This document shows positions 17,700 through 26,829 of a stretch of DNA of 64,000 bases, piece after piece; position 1 is the stretch's first letter, and every line of letters starts with the position of its first letter. The translations under genes were made by a program, and so were the position numbers. The notes below the pieces were generated by a model, which worked only from the letters and a program-made list of their open reading frames with translations, did not search any database and was not told where the DNA came from. Source of the DNA: Marinobacterium iners (GTDB taxonomy: Bacteria > Pseudomonadota > Gammaproteobacteria > Pseudomonadales > Balneatricaceae); assembly GCF_017310015.1 (NCBI RefSeq), contig NZ_CP022297.1:1860001-1924000 (forward strand). The letters run 5' to 3'.

Positions 17700-18518
17700 T
17701 CAGCTTATGCGACGCTTGAGCCCGGACTCGTTAATGATGCGGGTCGCAATCTCTTCAATGGAAAAATTGGTGGTGTTGATGCAGGGTATGTTTTCCTTCT
17801 GGAACAGTCGCTCAACGGTACGGATTTCAAAGTCGCACTGATCCAGCGAGGCATAGCGGCTGTTGGCGCGGCGTTCGTGACGAATGGCTGCCAGCTGAAA
17901 GGGATCGATGGTCAGGCCATAGAGTTTATGCCGGTGCTGCTGAAGGCATTCAGGCAGGCGGCTGGCTTCCATATCTTCTTCTGTCAGTGGGTAGTTGGCC
18001 GCACGGATTCCAAACTGCAACGCCATGTAAAGGCAGGTAGGGGTTTTGCCACAGCGGGATACGCCCACCAGTATAATGTCGGCCTTGTCATACTGGCGGG
18101 TTCGGGCACCATCATCGTTATCCAGTGCAAAATTGACTGAGTCGATGCGGTCCTTGTAGCGATCCATCTCATTGATCGCATGAGACTTGCCAACCGAATA
18201 GGAAGAGTGAGTTTCCAGCTCTGACTCAAGCGGCTTCAGGAAGGTGGAGAAAACGTCGATCTTGAAGCCGTTACAGGTGGCCAGCAATTCACGAATCTCG
18301 TCATCGACAATGGTATCAAGCACGATGGGAGGTTTGCCGTCTTCCTCTCCCTGGCGGTTGATGCGCTCAACAACAGCCTTGGCTTTATCAATCGTGTCTA
18401 CATAAGGCAGGGTGATCTTTTCGAACCGAATGGCCTCGAACTGTGACAGCAGGCTGTTTCCCAATGTCTCAGCCGTGATGCCAGTGCCATCAGAGATAAA
18501 AAATGCGGTTCGTTTCAT
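17700..18518 (-). CDS. ppsR: PEP synthase regulatory protein PpsR (bifunctional kinase/pyrophosphorylase)
   Basis: A 272-residue DUF299 protein that phosphorylates PEP synthase to inactivate it and removes the phosphate with Pi, tying gluconeogenesis to energy state. The N-terminal FFISDGTGITAETLG and the P-loop GVSRCGKTPTCLYMA near residue 155 are characteristic. It is divergent from ppsA with 210 bases between the starts, the usual ppsR/ppsA arrangement, which decides PpsR over the pyruvate-phosphate-dikinase regulator of the same fold. Confidence 0.95.
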   Translation of the reverse strand: MKRTAFFISDGTGITAETLGNSLLSQFEAIRFEKITLPYVDTIDKAKAVVERINRQGEEDGKPPIVLDTIVDDEIRELLATCNGFKIDVFSTFLKPLESELETHSSYSVGKSHAINEMDRYKDRIDSVNFALDNDDGARTRQYDKADIILVGVSRCGKTPTCLYMALQFGIRAANYPLTEEDMEASRLPECLQQHRHKLYGLTIDPFQLAAIRHERRANSRYASLDQCDFEIRTVERLFQKENIPCINTTNFSIEEIATRIINESGLKRRIS

Positions 18519-18601
18519 CAGTGGGCCTCAAGTGTCGACAATTGAAAGCATGGGTCTGTGATCAGAAGCGCGATTTTAACAGATAAAGTGGCGGTTGTTT
18601 T

Positions 18602-18616
18602 TGTAGCAAAATTACA
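18602..18616. promoter_or_regulatory. TGTA-N7-TACA operator upstream of ppsA (HexR/RccR type)
   Basis: The 15-base palindromic site TGTAGCAAAATTACA lies in the ppsR-ppsA divergent spacer, 113 bases before the chosen ppsA start. The form TGTA-N7-TACA is that of RpiR-family sugar-phosphate regulators (HexR; RccR in Pseudomonas). HexR is known to control ppsA in several Gammaproteobacteria. Two sites of the same form lie upstream of aceA at 44.5 kb. No rpiR-family gene is present in the window. Confidence 0.65.
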
Positions 18617-18714
18617 TTTCGCGACAGCCAAGATTTTTGCGCTTATCTGCAGTATCATCCGGTTTTTCCGGTCAATAATAATAACAATGATCCTTACGTC
18701 AAACAGCTCAGATT

Positions 18715-18720
18715 CAGGAG
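18715..18720 (+). promoter_or_regulatory. ribosome binding site that fixes a TTG start for ppsA
   Basis: CAGGAG is spaced 8 bases from TTG 18729 and only 2 bases from TTG 18723. The upstream ATG 18687 has no purine-rich site. Starting at 18729 gives 791 residues and an N-terminus that aligns with known PpsA proteins. Confidence 0.7.
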
Positions 18721-18728
18721 AATTGGCT

Positions 18729-21104
18729 TTGCAGGATTATGTACTGCGCCTTGAACAGGCAGGCATGGGTGATGTCGACAAAGTCGGCGGTAAGAATGCA
18801 TCCTTGGGCGAGATGATCCATCAGCTCAGTGATGCTGGAGTGCGTGTTCCGGGTGGCTTTGCTACCACGGCGCAGGCCTATCGTGATTTTCTGGCACAAA
18901 GCGGCTTGGCTGATCGCATCAACAAGGCACTGGATGCCCTGGATGCAGACGATACGCGCGCCTTGATTGAAACAGGCCGCAATATCCGCCAGTGGATCAT
19001 GGAAGCCGATTTTCAGCCTGAGCTGAATCAGGCCATTGAAGCCGCTTGGGCGGAGATGAGTCAGGGAGAGGCGATCGCGGTTGCCGTTCGTTCCTCTGCC
19101 ACCGCTGAAGATCTGCCCGATGCCTCTTTTGCCGGTCAACAGGAGACCTTTCTCAATATTCGCGGGCTTGATAACGTCAAGCAGGCGATCAAGGAAGTGT
19201 TTGCCTCACTCTATAACGACCGCGCGATCTCCTATCGTGTGCACAAGGGCTTCACTCACGCCGAGGTCGCACTCTCTGCCGGCATTCAGCGCATGGTGCG
19301 CTCTGAAACCGGTGCGTCCGGTGTGATGTTCACCATGGACACCGAATCCGGCTTCAACCATGTGGTGTTCATCACTTCAGCCTATGGCCTGGGTGAAACC
19401 GTCGTTCAGGGCGCCGTGAACCCTGATGAGTTTTACGTGTACAAGCCGACTCTGGCTCAGGGGGCGCCTGCAATACTGCGACGTACTCTGGGATCAAAGG
19501 CGATCAAAATGATTTATACCGGTGATGGCAGTACCGGTAAGGCTGTTGAGACGGTCGATGTGCCGAAAGCTGAGCGCAACACCTTCTCCATCAATGATGC
19601 CGATGTGGAAGAACTGGCGCGTATTGCTGTAATCATCGAGAAACACTACGGTCGTCCGATGGACATCGAGTGGGCGAAGGATGGTGATGACGGCAAGCTT
19701 TACATTGTGCAGGCGCGGCCGGAAACCGTACGCAGCCAGAGCAAAAGCACTGTCATTGAGCGTTACCTGCTGAAGGAAAAGGGCAAGGTGCTGGTTGAGG
19801 GCCGTTCCATTGGCCATCGTATCGGTTCAGGTACCGTGCGCGTGGTAAATGGTCTGGACGAAATGCATGAAGTGCAGCCGGGCGATGTACTGGTGACGGA
19901 CATGACCGACCCGGACTGGGAGCCGGTGATGAAACGCGCGGCGGCTATCGTGACCAACCGTGGCGGCCGCACCTGCCATGCGGCGATTATTGCCCGTGAG
20001 CTGGGTATCCCGGCCATTGTCGGCTGTGGTGATGCAACTGAAAAACTCAACGATGGACAGCTGGTGACCGTGTCCTGTGCCGAGGGCGATACCGGTCGTG
20101 CCTATGAAGGCAAGTTGGCGTTCGAGCATCAGAGTAACAGTGTCGAGTCGATGCCAACCCTTTCCTTCGACATCATGATGAACGTGGGTAACCCTGACCG
20201 TGCATTTGATTTCCAGTCACTGCCCAATGCAGGTGTTGGTCTGGCACGACTCGAGTTCATCATCAACCGAATGATCGGCGTACACCCCAAGGCACTGCTG
20301 AATTTCAATGATCAACCACGCGACGTCAAGCAGGTGATTGAGCGCCGAATCGGTGGCTATGCCTCACCTGTCGATTTCTACGTCGACAAGCTGGTCGAGG
20401 GTATCTCTACTCTGGCGGCTGCCTTCTACCCGAAGAAGGTGATTGTGCGCATGTCCGACTTCAAGTCGAACGAATATGGTCACTTGATCGGCGGCGATCG
20501 CTATGAACCCAGTGAAGAAAACCCGATGCTGGGTTTCCGTGGCGCGGCACGTTACATCTCTGATAACTTCCGTGACTGCTTTGAGCTGGAGTGTCGTGCA
20601 CTCAAGCGGGTGCGTGATGAGATGAAGCTGACCAACGTCGAGATCATGCTGCCGTTCGTGCGCACTCCCGGCGAAGCCAAACAGGTTGTCGAGCAGCTGG
20701 CCGAGAATGGCCTGAAGCGCGGTGACAATGGACTGCGCCTGATCATGATGTGTGAAATACCATCAAACGCCTTGCTGGCGGACCAGTTCCTTGAATACTT
20801 CGACGGTTTCTCCATCGGTTCCAACGATCTGACTCAGTTGACGCTGGGGCTGGACCGTGACTCCGGTATCATTGCGCACCTGTTTGACGAGCGTAATGAA
20901 GCGGTCAAGTGCCTGCTGGCGATGGCGATCAATGCCTGCCGCAAGGCCGGCAAGTACGTCGGCATCTGTGGCCAGGGGCCATCGGATCACCCGGACCTGG
21001 CGCGCTGGTTGATGGAGCAGGGAATCAACAGTGTCTCACTGAACCCAGACTCGGTACTGGACACCTGGTTCTTCCTTGCCAATGAGGAAAAGCCTGGCGC
21101 CTGA
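18729..21104 (+). CDS. ppsA: phosphoenolpyruvate synthase
   Basis: Makes PEP from pyruvate and ATP (releasing AMP and Pi), the first gluconeogenic step from C3 substrates. The ATP-grasp domain is at the N-terminus (VGGKNASLGEMI; AVRSSATAEDLPDASFAGQQ), the phosphorylated His lies in NRGGRTCHAAIIARE near residue 420, and the PEP-binding barrel ends with the catalytic Cys in GICGQGPSDHPDL near 750. From TTG 18729 it has 791 residues, the usual PpsA length. The frame is open to 18558, but the extra N-terminus is AT-rich and not family-like. Likely controlled by an RpiR-type operator and by PpsR. Confidence 0.95.
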   Translation: MQDYVLRLEQAGMGDVDKVGGKNASLGEMIHQLSDAGVRVPGGFATTAQAYRDFLAQSGLADRINKALDALDADDTRALIETGRNIRQWIMEADFQPELNQAIEAAWAEMSQGEAIAVAVRSSATAEDLPDASFAGQQETFLNIRGLDNVKQAIKEVFASLYNDRAISYRVHKGFTHAEVALSAGIQRMVRSETGASGVMFTMDTESGFNHVVFITSAYGLGETVVQGAVNPDEFYVYKPTLAQGAPAILRRTLGSKAIKMIYTGDGSTGKAVETVDVPKAERNTFSINDADVEELARIAVIIEKHYGRPMDIEWAKDGDDGKLYIVQARPETVRSQSKSTVIERYLLKEKGKVLVEGRSIGHRIGSGTVRVVNGLDEMHEVQPGDVLVTDMTDPDWEPVMKRAAAIVTNRGGRTCHAAIIARELGIPAIVGCGDATEKLNDGQLVTVSCAEGDTGRAYEGKLAFEHQSNSVESMPTLSFDIMMNVGNPDRAFDFQSLPNAGVGLARLEFIINRMIGVHPKALLNFNDQPRDVKQVIERRIGGYASPVDFYVDKLVEGISTLAAAFYPKKVIVRMSDFKSNEYGHLIGGDRYEPSEENPMLGFRGAARYISDNFRDCFELECRALKRVRDEMKLTNVEIMLPFVRTPGEAKQVVEQLAENGLKRGDNGLRLIMMCEIPSNALLADQFLEYFDGFSIGSNDLTQLTLGLDRDSGIIAHLFDERNEAVKCLLAMAINACRKAGKYVGICGQGPSDHPDLARWLMEQGINSVSLNPDSVLDTWFFLANEEKPGA

Positions 21105-21187
21105 ACCTGAAGCGCCGGGCTGTGGCGGTACCTTCAGTCAACAGCCCGGCAGCTCTTGCCCCATGGCAAAGGTCACAAGAGGGGATC

Positions 21188-21370
21188 ATGACCGATAACA
21201 GGGTAGTGGATTTCAATGAGGCTGGTGACAGATGTCGCCAGGAAAAGCGGCACCAGCAGAAAGAATCGCGTGTGGAATCGATGCGCAAACGGTTTGCTGC
21301 CGCTTTGCCGGACAAGCCGACTCCCGTTAAGGACTACTTCAAGAAAAAGCGCGCTGGCAAAAAACGCTGA
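21188..21370 (+). CDS. small basic hypothetical protein downstream of ppsA
   Basis: A 60-residue, strongly charged protein (many K, R, E, D, Q) with no Cys and no membrane segment; it ends in YFKKKRAGKKR. ATG 21188 follows GAGGGGATC. It sits 83 bases behind ppsA on the same strand and could be cotranscribed. I do not recognise the family. High charge and a middle region rich in R, K, E and Q suggest a helical nucleic-acid or protein-binding peptide, but that is only a guess. Confidence 0.6.
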   Translation: MTDNRVVDFNEAGDRCRQEKRHQQKESRVESMRKRFAAALPDKPTPVKDYFKKKRAGKKR

Positions 21371-21492
21371 TCTGGTTGGTTAAAGCATGAAGCGTGCTGT
21401 TCAGCGTACGTGATGTATGCTTTGATTAATAACAGGCATGAGCCTGATTATCCCTTTCCGGGGTGAAGTGCGAGCCAAGTCTGGGTATCACT

Positions 21493-23013
21493 ATGGATGA
21501 TAAAGGACCAAACAGATATCAAAGTACCCCGCTTGAAAGCACTCTTTCCGTCGATCAGCTGGTCAATAGCCTGGTTAAAAGTGAGCAGGAGCTAAAAAAA
21601 CAGCTCACGCTTTTTTCCGCCTTCCTCGATGCGCTGCCAAATCCCATTTTTGTCAAAGACAATGAGGGCGTCTTTATTGCGTGTAATGCTGCATATGAAG
21701 AAGCGTTTGGGATTCAGCGCAAGAATTTTGTTGGCAAAACCGTTCTTGATCTTGAATACCTGCCTGAATCTGCACGCCTGGCTTTCCAGCAGGCAGACCT
21801 GAAGCTTTTGCAGGAGCGCGGAGAGACGCGTGAAGAGATCGAGCTGGCCTTCAGTGACGGTAAGCCCCGTACGGTCCTCTATCAACGGAAAACCTTTGAT
21901 ATGGGTGATAATCAGGGTGGGTTGCTGGGGCTGATCATTGATATCTCGGAACGAAAAAGAGCGGAAGAGTTTGAACGCTTTCGCAACCGTATTCTGGAAA
22001 TGCTGGCAAGCAGCGCCGTACTTGAAGATATTCTGCTTGAACTGGTGATGGGCATTGAGTCACTGTACCCGGACATGCTGTGCAGCATTATGCAGACTGA
22101 TATTCTGGGCAGCCATCTGTGCAACGGTATCGCCCCAAGCCTGCCTGATTTTTACAATGCAGCGTTGAAGAAGGTTGAGATCGTGCACGGTATGGGGTCA
22201 TGTGGCACCGCGGCCTTTACCGGTGAGCGCGTCATCGTTGAGGATATTTCAACACACCCCTACTGGAAAACAGTAAGGAAACTGGCGGAGCAGGCCAACT
22301 TGAAGGCATGTTGGTCTCAGCCAATCAAGACAGGCCACGGGGCTGTTCTGGGTACGTTTGCCATTTATCACCGCACTACAGCTGTACCCACTGATAAGCA
22401 GATAGAAATCATCGAGCACTGTGCTAGGTTGTCCAGCATCGCGATTGAAAAAAGACGCGCTGAAAACACCATTCGTGAACTTGCCTACTATGATCATTTG
22501 ACAAGCCTTGCGAACAGGAGGTTGCTGGACGACAAGCTTGCCCTCGTACTTTCAGACGAGACGTCAGCTTCAAGTTATACAGCGTTGATGCTGCTCGATC
22601 TTGACAACTTCAAGCCATTGAATGACCAATATGGCCATGCCGTGGGTGACCAGTTGCTGATTGAAATTGGCAAGCGACTCAGCCGTCATGTACGAAGTGG
22701 GGATACGGTAGCTCGACTGGGAGGAGATGAGTTCGTGGTAGTGCTGGAGAGATTGAGCCCGGATTTCAATACGGCAGTCAGGCAGGCAAAACAGATAGCC
22801 GAAAAAATCCGAGTCGCCATAGAAACCCCCTGCGAACTCAAGTTTGTACAGGAAGATGGCAGCCTGCAGTCAGTCGTGTACCAGTGTACGGCAAGTATCG
22901 GAGCAACTTTGTTTACGGGTGGCGATTTGAGCCAAACAGAGCTGATCCGCAAGGCGGATGAAGCGATGTATCAAGCGAAGCAGTTGGGACGCAATACCGT
23001 GAATATCTACTGA
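21493..23013 (+). CDS. PAS-GAF-GGDEF diguanylate cyclase (soluble)
   Basis: A 506-residue cytoplasmic c-di-GMP synthase. A short coiled lead (about residues 10-40), a PAS domain (about 40-155, with FLDALPNPIFVKDNEGVF and IIDISERKRAEE), a GAF domain (about 170-315, including HGMGSCGTAAFTGERVIVED) and a C-terminal GGDEF domain (about 330-505) are visible. The active site ARLGGDEFVVVL is intact and the inhibitory RSGD lies five residues upstream, so it should be active and feedback-controlled. ATG 21493 is chosen; GTG 21463 is also possible. Its end overlaps the convergent pxpC by 7 bases. Confidence 0.9.
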   Translation: MDDKGPNRYQSTPLESTLSVDQLVNSLVKSEQELKKQLTLFSAFLDALPNPIFVKDNEGVFIACNAAYEEAFGIQRKNFVGKTVLDLEYLPESARLAFQQADLKLLQERGETREEIELAFSDGKPRTVLYQRKTFDMGDNQGGLLGLIIDISERKRAEEFERFRNRILEMLASSAVLEDILLELVMGIESLYPDMLCSIMQTDILGSHLCNGIAPSLPDFYNAALKKVEIVHGMGSCGTAAFTGERVIVEDISTHPYWKTVRKLAEQANLKACWSQPIKTGHGAVLGTFAIYHRTTAVPTDKQIEIIEHCARLSSIAIEKRRAENTIRELAYYDHLTSLANRRLLDDKLALVLSDETSASSYTALMLLDLDNFKPLNDQYGHAVGDQLLIEIGKRLSRHVRSGDTVARLGGDEFVVVLERLSPDFNTAVRQAKQIAEKIRVAIETPCELKFVQEDGSLQSVVYQCTASIGATLFTGGDLSQTELIRKADEAMYQAKQLGRNTVNIY

Positions 23014-23951
23014 CCCTGAAAAAATGCCAGAAACCGCTTTTCCTGTTCCTGAGCTTCGTGCAACGCAATCGGCCGGAAACGAATTTCACTGCCAGGCATT
23101 CGTTGCGCCAGCGCATCCAGGCTGCGGGGCGTGACAGCACCGAGTTTGGGGTACCCGCCGACAGTTTGACGATCCTGCAGCAGGATGATTGGTTGACCGT
23201 CAGCAGGCACCTGAATGGCTCCCAAACTGATGCCTTCCGATATCAATGTCACCCCGTGATGCTCAAGTACAGGCCCGCTCAGTCGTGCCCCCATTCGGTC
23301 ACTGCGGGGTGTCAGCGTATAACAACTGCTGAAAAACCGGTGCAGTGTTGAGGACGGGAAACGGTCCAGCTGTGCACCCATAATCACATCCAGCACAAGT
23401 GGGGCAGTGTAGTCCGGTAGCCATTGCTCTGGCATCTGACGCTGTATGCCGTACGATTTCACAGGGTTGCAGGGCAGATGATCACCGGCCTGCAGTGCAG
23501 AGCCGTCACCCCGCAAGCCCCCTGTGCCTTCACGCACCAATGTCGAGTTGCTGCCACCGAGCCCTGGGGTGAGTCCAAATCCTCCCTGCACCGCCAGGTA
23601 GAGGCGGACGCCGGAGGCCGGATGTCCCAATACAAGCCGATCACCCGGCTTCATATTCAGTGCCGTCCAACGAGGCTGTGGACTTCCGTTGATGTGAAGG
23701 CTCGTATCTGCTCCGGTAATGGCAATTTGAAGGTGAGTCTCAGCCATGCATTCAAAACCGCCAAAGCTGATTTCCAGTGCCGCTGTATGCCAGGGATTAC
23801 CCACCAAGCGATTGGCCCATGCCCAGGCGTGGCGATCCATTGGACCGCCACAGGCCAGCCCCTGATGCATAACACCGCGGCGGCCGGAGTCCTGCAGTAA
23901 GGTCATAAAGCCGGGCTTGATAATGCTCAGGCCAGGTAAATCGGCTGTCAT
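23007..23951 (-). CDS. pxpC: 5-oxoprolinase subunit C (PxpC/KipA family)
   Basis: A 314-residue member of the carboxyltransferase-like PxpC family. With PxpA and PxpB it forms the prokaryotic ATP-dependent 5-oxoprolinase that opens pyroglutamate to glutamate. Family signs are SIIKPGFMTLLQDSGRRG at the N-terminus, GGPMDRHAWAWANRLVGN, and the C-terminal LLQDRQTVGGYPKLGAV. The start overlaps the pxpB stop by 4 bases, typical of coupled translation. No pxpA is seen in the window. Confidence 0.92.
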   Translation of the reverse strand: MTADLPGLSIIKPGFMTLLQDSGRRGVMHQGLACGGPMDRHAWAWANRLVGNPWHTAALEISFGGFECMAETHLQIAITGADTSLHINGSPQPRWTALNMKPGDRLVLGHPASGVRLYLAVQGGFGLTPGLGGSNSTLVREGTGGLRGDGSALQAGDHLPCNPVKSYGIQRQMPEQWLPDYTAPLVLDVIMGAQLDRFPSSTLHRFFSSCYTLTPRSDRMGARLSGPVLEHHGVTLISEGISLGAIQVPADGQPIILLQDRQTVGGYPKLGAVTPRSLDALAQRMPGSEIRFRPIALHEAQEQEKRFLAFFQGQ

Positions 23952-24652
23952 CGGGCAAAGCCTCCGTCCAGTTCACCACCCAGCGCGAGATACTCATCGC
24001 GGTCAATGGGGCGAAAACGCACACGTTGACCTGCCTGAAGCAGGCTGTTGGGTTCACGTCGGGTGTCAAACATGGCTAGCGGAGTACGGCCAATGATATT
24101 CCAGCCACCGGGTGAGTTGCGTGGATATATTGCAGTCTGTGTATCCGCAATACCCAGAGAACCGGCAGGCACATTTTGGCGCGGAGTAGCCAGGCGTGGT
24201 GTTGCAATGCTTTTCGGCACTTCACCCAGATAGGCAAAACCGGGAGCAAAGCCGATGGCAAAAACATGGTAGGTCTGCGCCGTGTGCAGTTCGATGACCT
24301 GCTCGGTGCTGATGCCAGCACGCCCGGCAATTCGCTCCAGGTCTGGCCCCACAGATGGATGATAGAACACGGGGATGTTCACCAGCGGTGGCTCTTCATT
24401 CTCGTCCGTGTCATGCAGGGATGAGAGTATCGGAGCGACCGTTGCCATCAGGCTGGCCAGGTCATCCTGCAACAGGTCATAGCGCAACATGATGCTGGTG
24501 TAGGAGGGCGCGCAGTCGATCAGGCGATTGCCAAGCTCTGCGCTCAACCGTCGGGTTGCCGTGTGAACCTTCTGTGTCAGCGCCAGCTCGATCCGGTCAC
24601 CGAAATGCAGGGTGATGGTATCGACTCCGGTAATCTCATATCGCCACAGCAT
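23948..24652 (-). CDS. pxpB: 5-oxoprolinase subunit B (PxpB/KipI family)
   Basis: A 234-residue protein of the PxpB/KipI family, partner of PxpC. Diagnostic segments are SYTSIMLRYD, IPVFYHPSVGPDLERIA, FAIGFAPGFAYLGEVP and PGGWNIIGRTPLAMFD. In Bacillus the homologues were first known as KipI/KipA, regulators of the sporulation kinase, but in Gammaproteobacteria the pyroglutamate role is more likely. It is the first gene of the pxpBC pair and is divergent from the S1-like RNA-binding gene. Confidence 0.92.
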   Translation of the reverse strand: MLWRYEITGVDTITLHFGDRIELALTQKVHTATRRLSAELGNRLIDCAPSYTSIMLRYDLLQDDLASLMATVAPILSSLHDTDENEEPPLVNIPVFYHPSVGPDLERIAGRAGISTEQVIELHTAQTYHVFAIGFAPGFAYLGEVPKSIATPRLATPRQNVPAGSLGIADTQTAIYPRNSPGGWNIIGRTPLAMFDTRREPNSLLQAGQRVRFRPIDRDEYLALGGELDGGFAR

Positions 24653-24781
24653 TGCGCTGTCCTTCTGTGAGTGCTCTGAGGATTTACAGCATCATTTTAC
24701 ATGCAAAACCGTCATAAACAGGTACCCTATACAGTTGAATCGCGTAGACAGACAGTGGCCCCGAGCGGGTGGAGTGTATCA

Positions 24782-25609
24782 ATGGTCGAAACCGGCTGCT
24801 TTAACAAGCTGAAAGTGATCCGAGAAGTGGATTTTGGTGTGTATCTAGAGGGCGGAGCCGAAGGCGGCATTCTTCTGCCAAAGCCAGAGGTGCCTGAAGG
24901 AACGCGCTTGGGCGATCGGCTGCAGGTGTTCGTTTATCTGGACTCTGACGACATGCCGGTGGCGACCCTGCGACGCCCAAGGGCTCAGGTAGGGCAGTTT
25001 GCCAGCCTGAAAGTGGTTGATGTCAACAAGGTCGGCGCCTTTCTGGATTGGGGGCTGCCCAAGGACCTGTTCCTGCCGTTCAATGAGCAGGTAAAACCGT
25101 TAACGATTGGCGATTATGTCACCGTTTACCTCTACCTCGATAACACCAACCGCATCGCGGCCAGCGCCAAACTGGAAAAGCATCTGGAACCGGGCGATGA
25201 CTACACTCAGGGCCAGTTGGTTGAGCTGCTGGTGGTGCGGCCAACCGATATTGGCTATCAGGTGATTATCGATAACCGTGCCATGGGACTGCTGCAGCAT
25301 CAGGATATCCACCGACCGGTACGCCCCGGTCAGCGTATGCCCGGCTTCATCAAGCAGGTGCGAGACGAAGACGGCAAAATTGATGTGATGCTGGAAAAGC
25401 CCGGTTATGCCCGTATCGATCCGCTGGCCCAGCAAGTGCTGAAATACCTGGAGAGCCGTGATGGTTTTTGCCCGCTGGGGGACAAGAGTGACCCCGAAGC
25501 CATCCGTGACCTTTTCGGTGTAAGTAAAAAAGCCTACAAGATGGCGCTTGGCCAGCTGATGAAGGCCGGACGCATCCGTCAGGATGAAACCGGTATCCAC
25601 CTGACCTGA
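24782..25609 (+). CDS. cvfB: CvfB-family S1-like RNA-binding protein
   Basis: A 275-residue protein of the CvfB (YitL) family, built of S1-like OB folds followed by a winged helix. The first S1 unit contains DFGVYLEGGAEGGILLP, the second KVGAFLDWGLPKDLFLP, a third VIIDNRAMGLLQHQDI, and the C-terminal helix-turn-helix reads LFGVSKKAYKMALGQLMKAG. Members bind RNA and affect expression of some virulence or stress genes in Firmicutes; the target here is unknown. ATG 24782 follows GGAG at 24771-24774; the open frame up to 24701 is not family-like. Confidence 0.88.
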   Translation: MVETGCFNKLKVIREVDFGVYLEGGAEGGILLPKPEVPEGTRLGDRLQVFVYLDSDDMPVATLRRPRAQVGQFASLKVVDVNKVGAFLDWGLPKDLFLPFNEQVKPLTIGDYVTVYLYLDNTNRIAASAKLEKHLEPGDDYTQGQLVELLVVRPTDIGYQVIIDNRAMGLLQHQDIHRPVRPGQRMPGFIKQVRDEDGKIDVMLEKPGYARIDPLAQQVLKYLESRDGFCPLGDKSDPEAIRDLFGVSKKAYKMALGQLMKAGRIRQDETGIHLT

Positions 25610-25617
25610 GCTGGCCG

Positions 25618-26679
25618 TCAGCTGGAGCTGACGGAGGGCTTCAGATCGCTGACCAGTGCCAGCGTCAGTTCAGCGGCAGGGATGGAGCGGCAGCCTGTGA
25701 CATTCTGCCCGGCCCACAGTGGCGAAAAATCGCTGCTGCCCAAGTGTTCGGCTTGGGCACGCAGAGGCGCCGATGCGGCTGTCGCAAGCGGAAAGGACGG
25801 GGCTGACGGATTGAACGGTCCCAGTTCTCGTATCATGCGGTTTACAATGCCGCGAGCGGGGCGGCCACTGAACAGGTTGGTCAGTACTGTCTGGCTTGCC
25901 CCCGGCGACTGCAACGCGGCTCGATGTACCGCCGACGTGTTGGCTTCAGGGCAAAGAAGGTAGGCAGTTCCTACCTGAACGCCATCAGCCCCCAATGCCA
26001 ACGCCGCCTGAACTCCTGCTGCATCCGCAATACCACCAGCGGCAATCACCGGTACTTTGACCGCGGCCTTGATCTGCGGCAGCAGCGCAAAAGTGCCCAC
26101 CTGGGTACTGATCTCTTCACTCAGGAACATGCCGCGATGTCCGCCGGCTTCCAGTCCCTGGGCAATGATCGCGTCGACTCCGTTTTGCGCAAGCCAGCAC
26201 GCCTCCTCAACTGTGGTTGCCGATGAAATGATACTGGCACCGCTGCTGCGTACCTGCTCCAGCAGCGATGGTTCAGGCAAGCCAAAATGAAAGCTCACAA
26301 CCTCTGGTGCCAGTTCTGTTACCAGGTCGGCCATCACCTGATTGAAGGGCAAGCGACCAGGTCCAGCTGGGGCGCTCGGTGCCTCCAGCCCCAACTCTGC
26401 ATACCAGGGCAGAAACTGCTCCAGCCAACACTGTTGCCCCTCAGGAGCAGGTTCCGGTGGTTGATGACAGAAAAAGTTCAGATTAACCGGGCAGTCAGTC
26501 CGGGCGCGAAAGTGGGTGACGGCATCTCGCACGGCATCAGGCGTCAACATGGCACAGGGGATAGAGCCCAGCGCACCTGCGCCTGAAACAGCTGCAGCAA
26601 GTTCCCATCCCTGTACACCCGCCATCGGTGCCTGAATCAATGGAAACTGGATATTAAACAGGGATTGCAGCGCTGACAT
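25618..26679 (-). CDS. nitronate monooxygenase (NPD family, FMN)
   Basis: A 353-residue TIM-barrel flavoprotein of the 2-nitropropane dioxygenase/nitronate monooxygenase family. FPLIQAPMAGVQ at the N-terminus, DAIIAQGLEAGGHRG near residue 175, VIAAGGIADAAG and LGADGVQVGTAYLLCPEA are the FMN and phosphate-binding segments. It probably detoxifies propionate-3-nitronate or similar nitronates. ATG 26679 is preceded by GGAGGAGTGC; the frame continues to 26736 without support. It is convergent with the S1-like gene and divergent from yghU. Confidence 0.92.
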   Translation of the reverse strand: MSALQSLFNIQFPLIQAPMAGVQGWELAAAVSGAGALGSIPCAMLTPDAVRDAVTHFRARTDCPVNLNFFCHQPPEPAPEGQQCWLEQFLPWYAELGLEAPSAPAGPGRLPFNQVMADLVTELAPEVVSFHFGLPEPSLLEQVRSSGASIISSATTVEEACWLAQNGVDAIIAQGLEAGGHRGMFLSEEISTQVGTFALLPQIKAAVKVPVIAAGGIADAAGVQAALALGADGVQVGTAYLLCPEANTSAVHRAALQSPGASQTVLTNLFSGRPARGIVNRMIRELGPFNPSAPSFPLATAASAPLRAQAEHLGSSDFSPLWAGQNVTGCRSIPAAELTLALVSDLKPSVSSS

Positions 26680-26829
26680 GGCACTCCTCCATAGATGGCT
26701 GTTCATGAAAATGCATCTACTATACCCATTCATCACACGTCTGGCTTTTAGACCTCAGTTCCAGCGCTTGATTTTGTTCCTGCCAGCCCACAGGATGAAT
26801 GATCCATGCGGATCAACAGGAGCGTTGTT

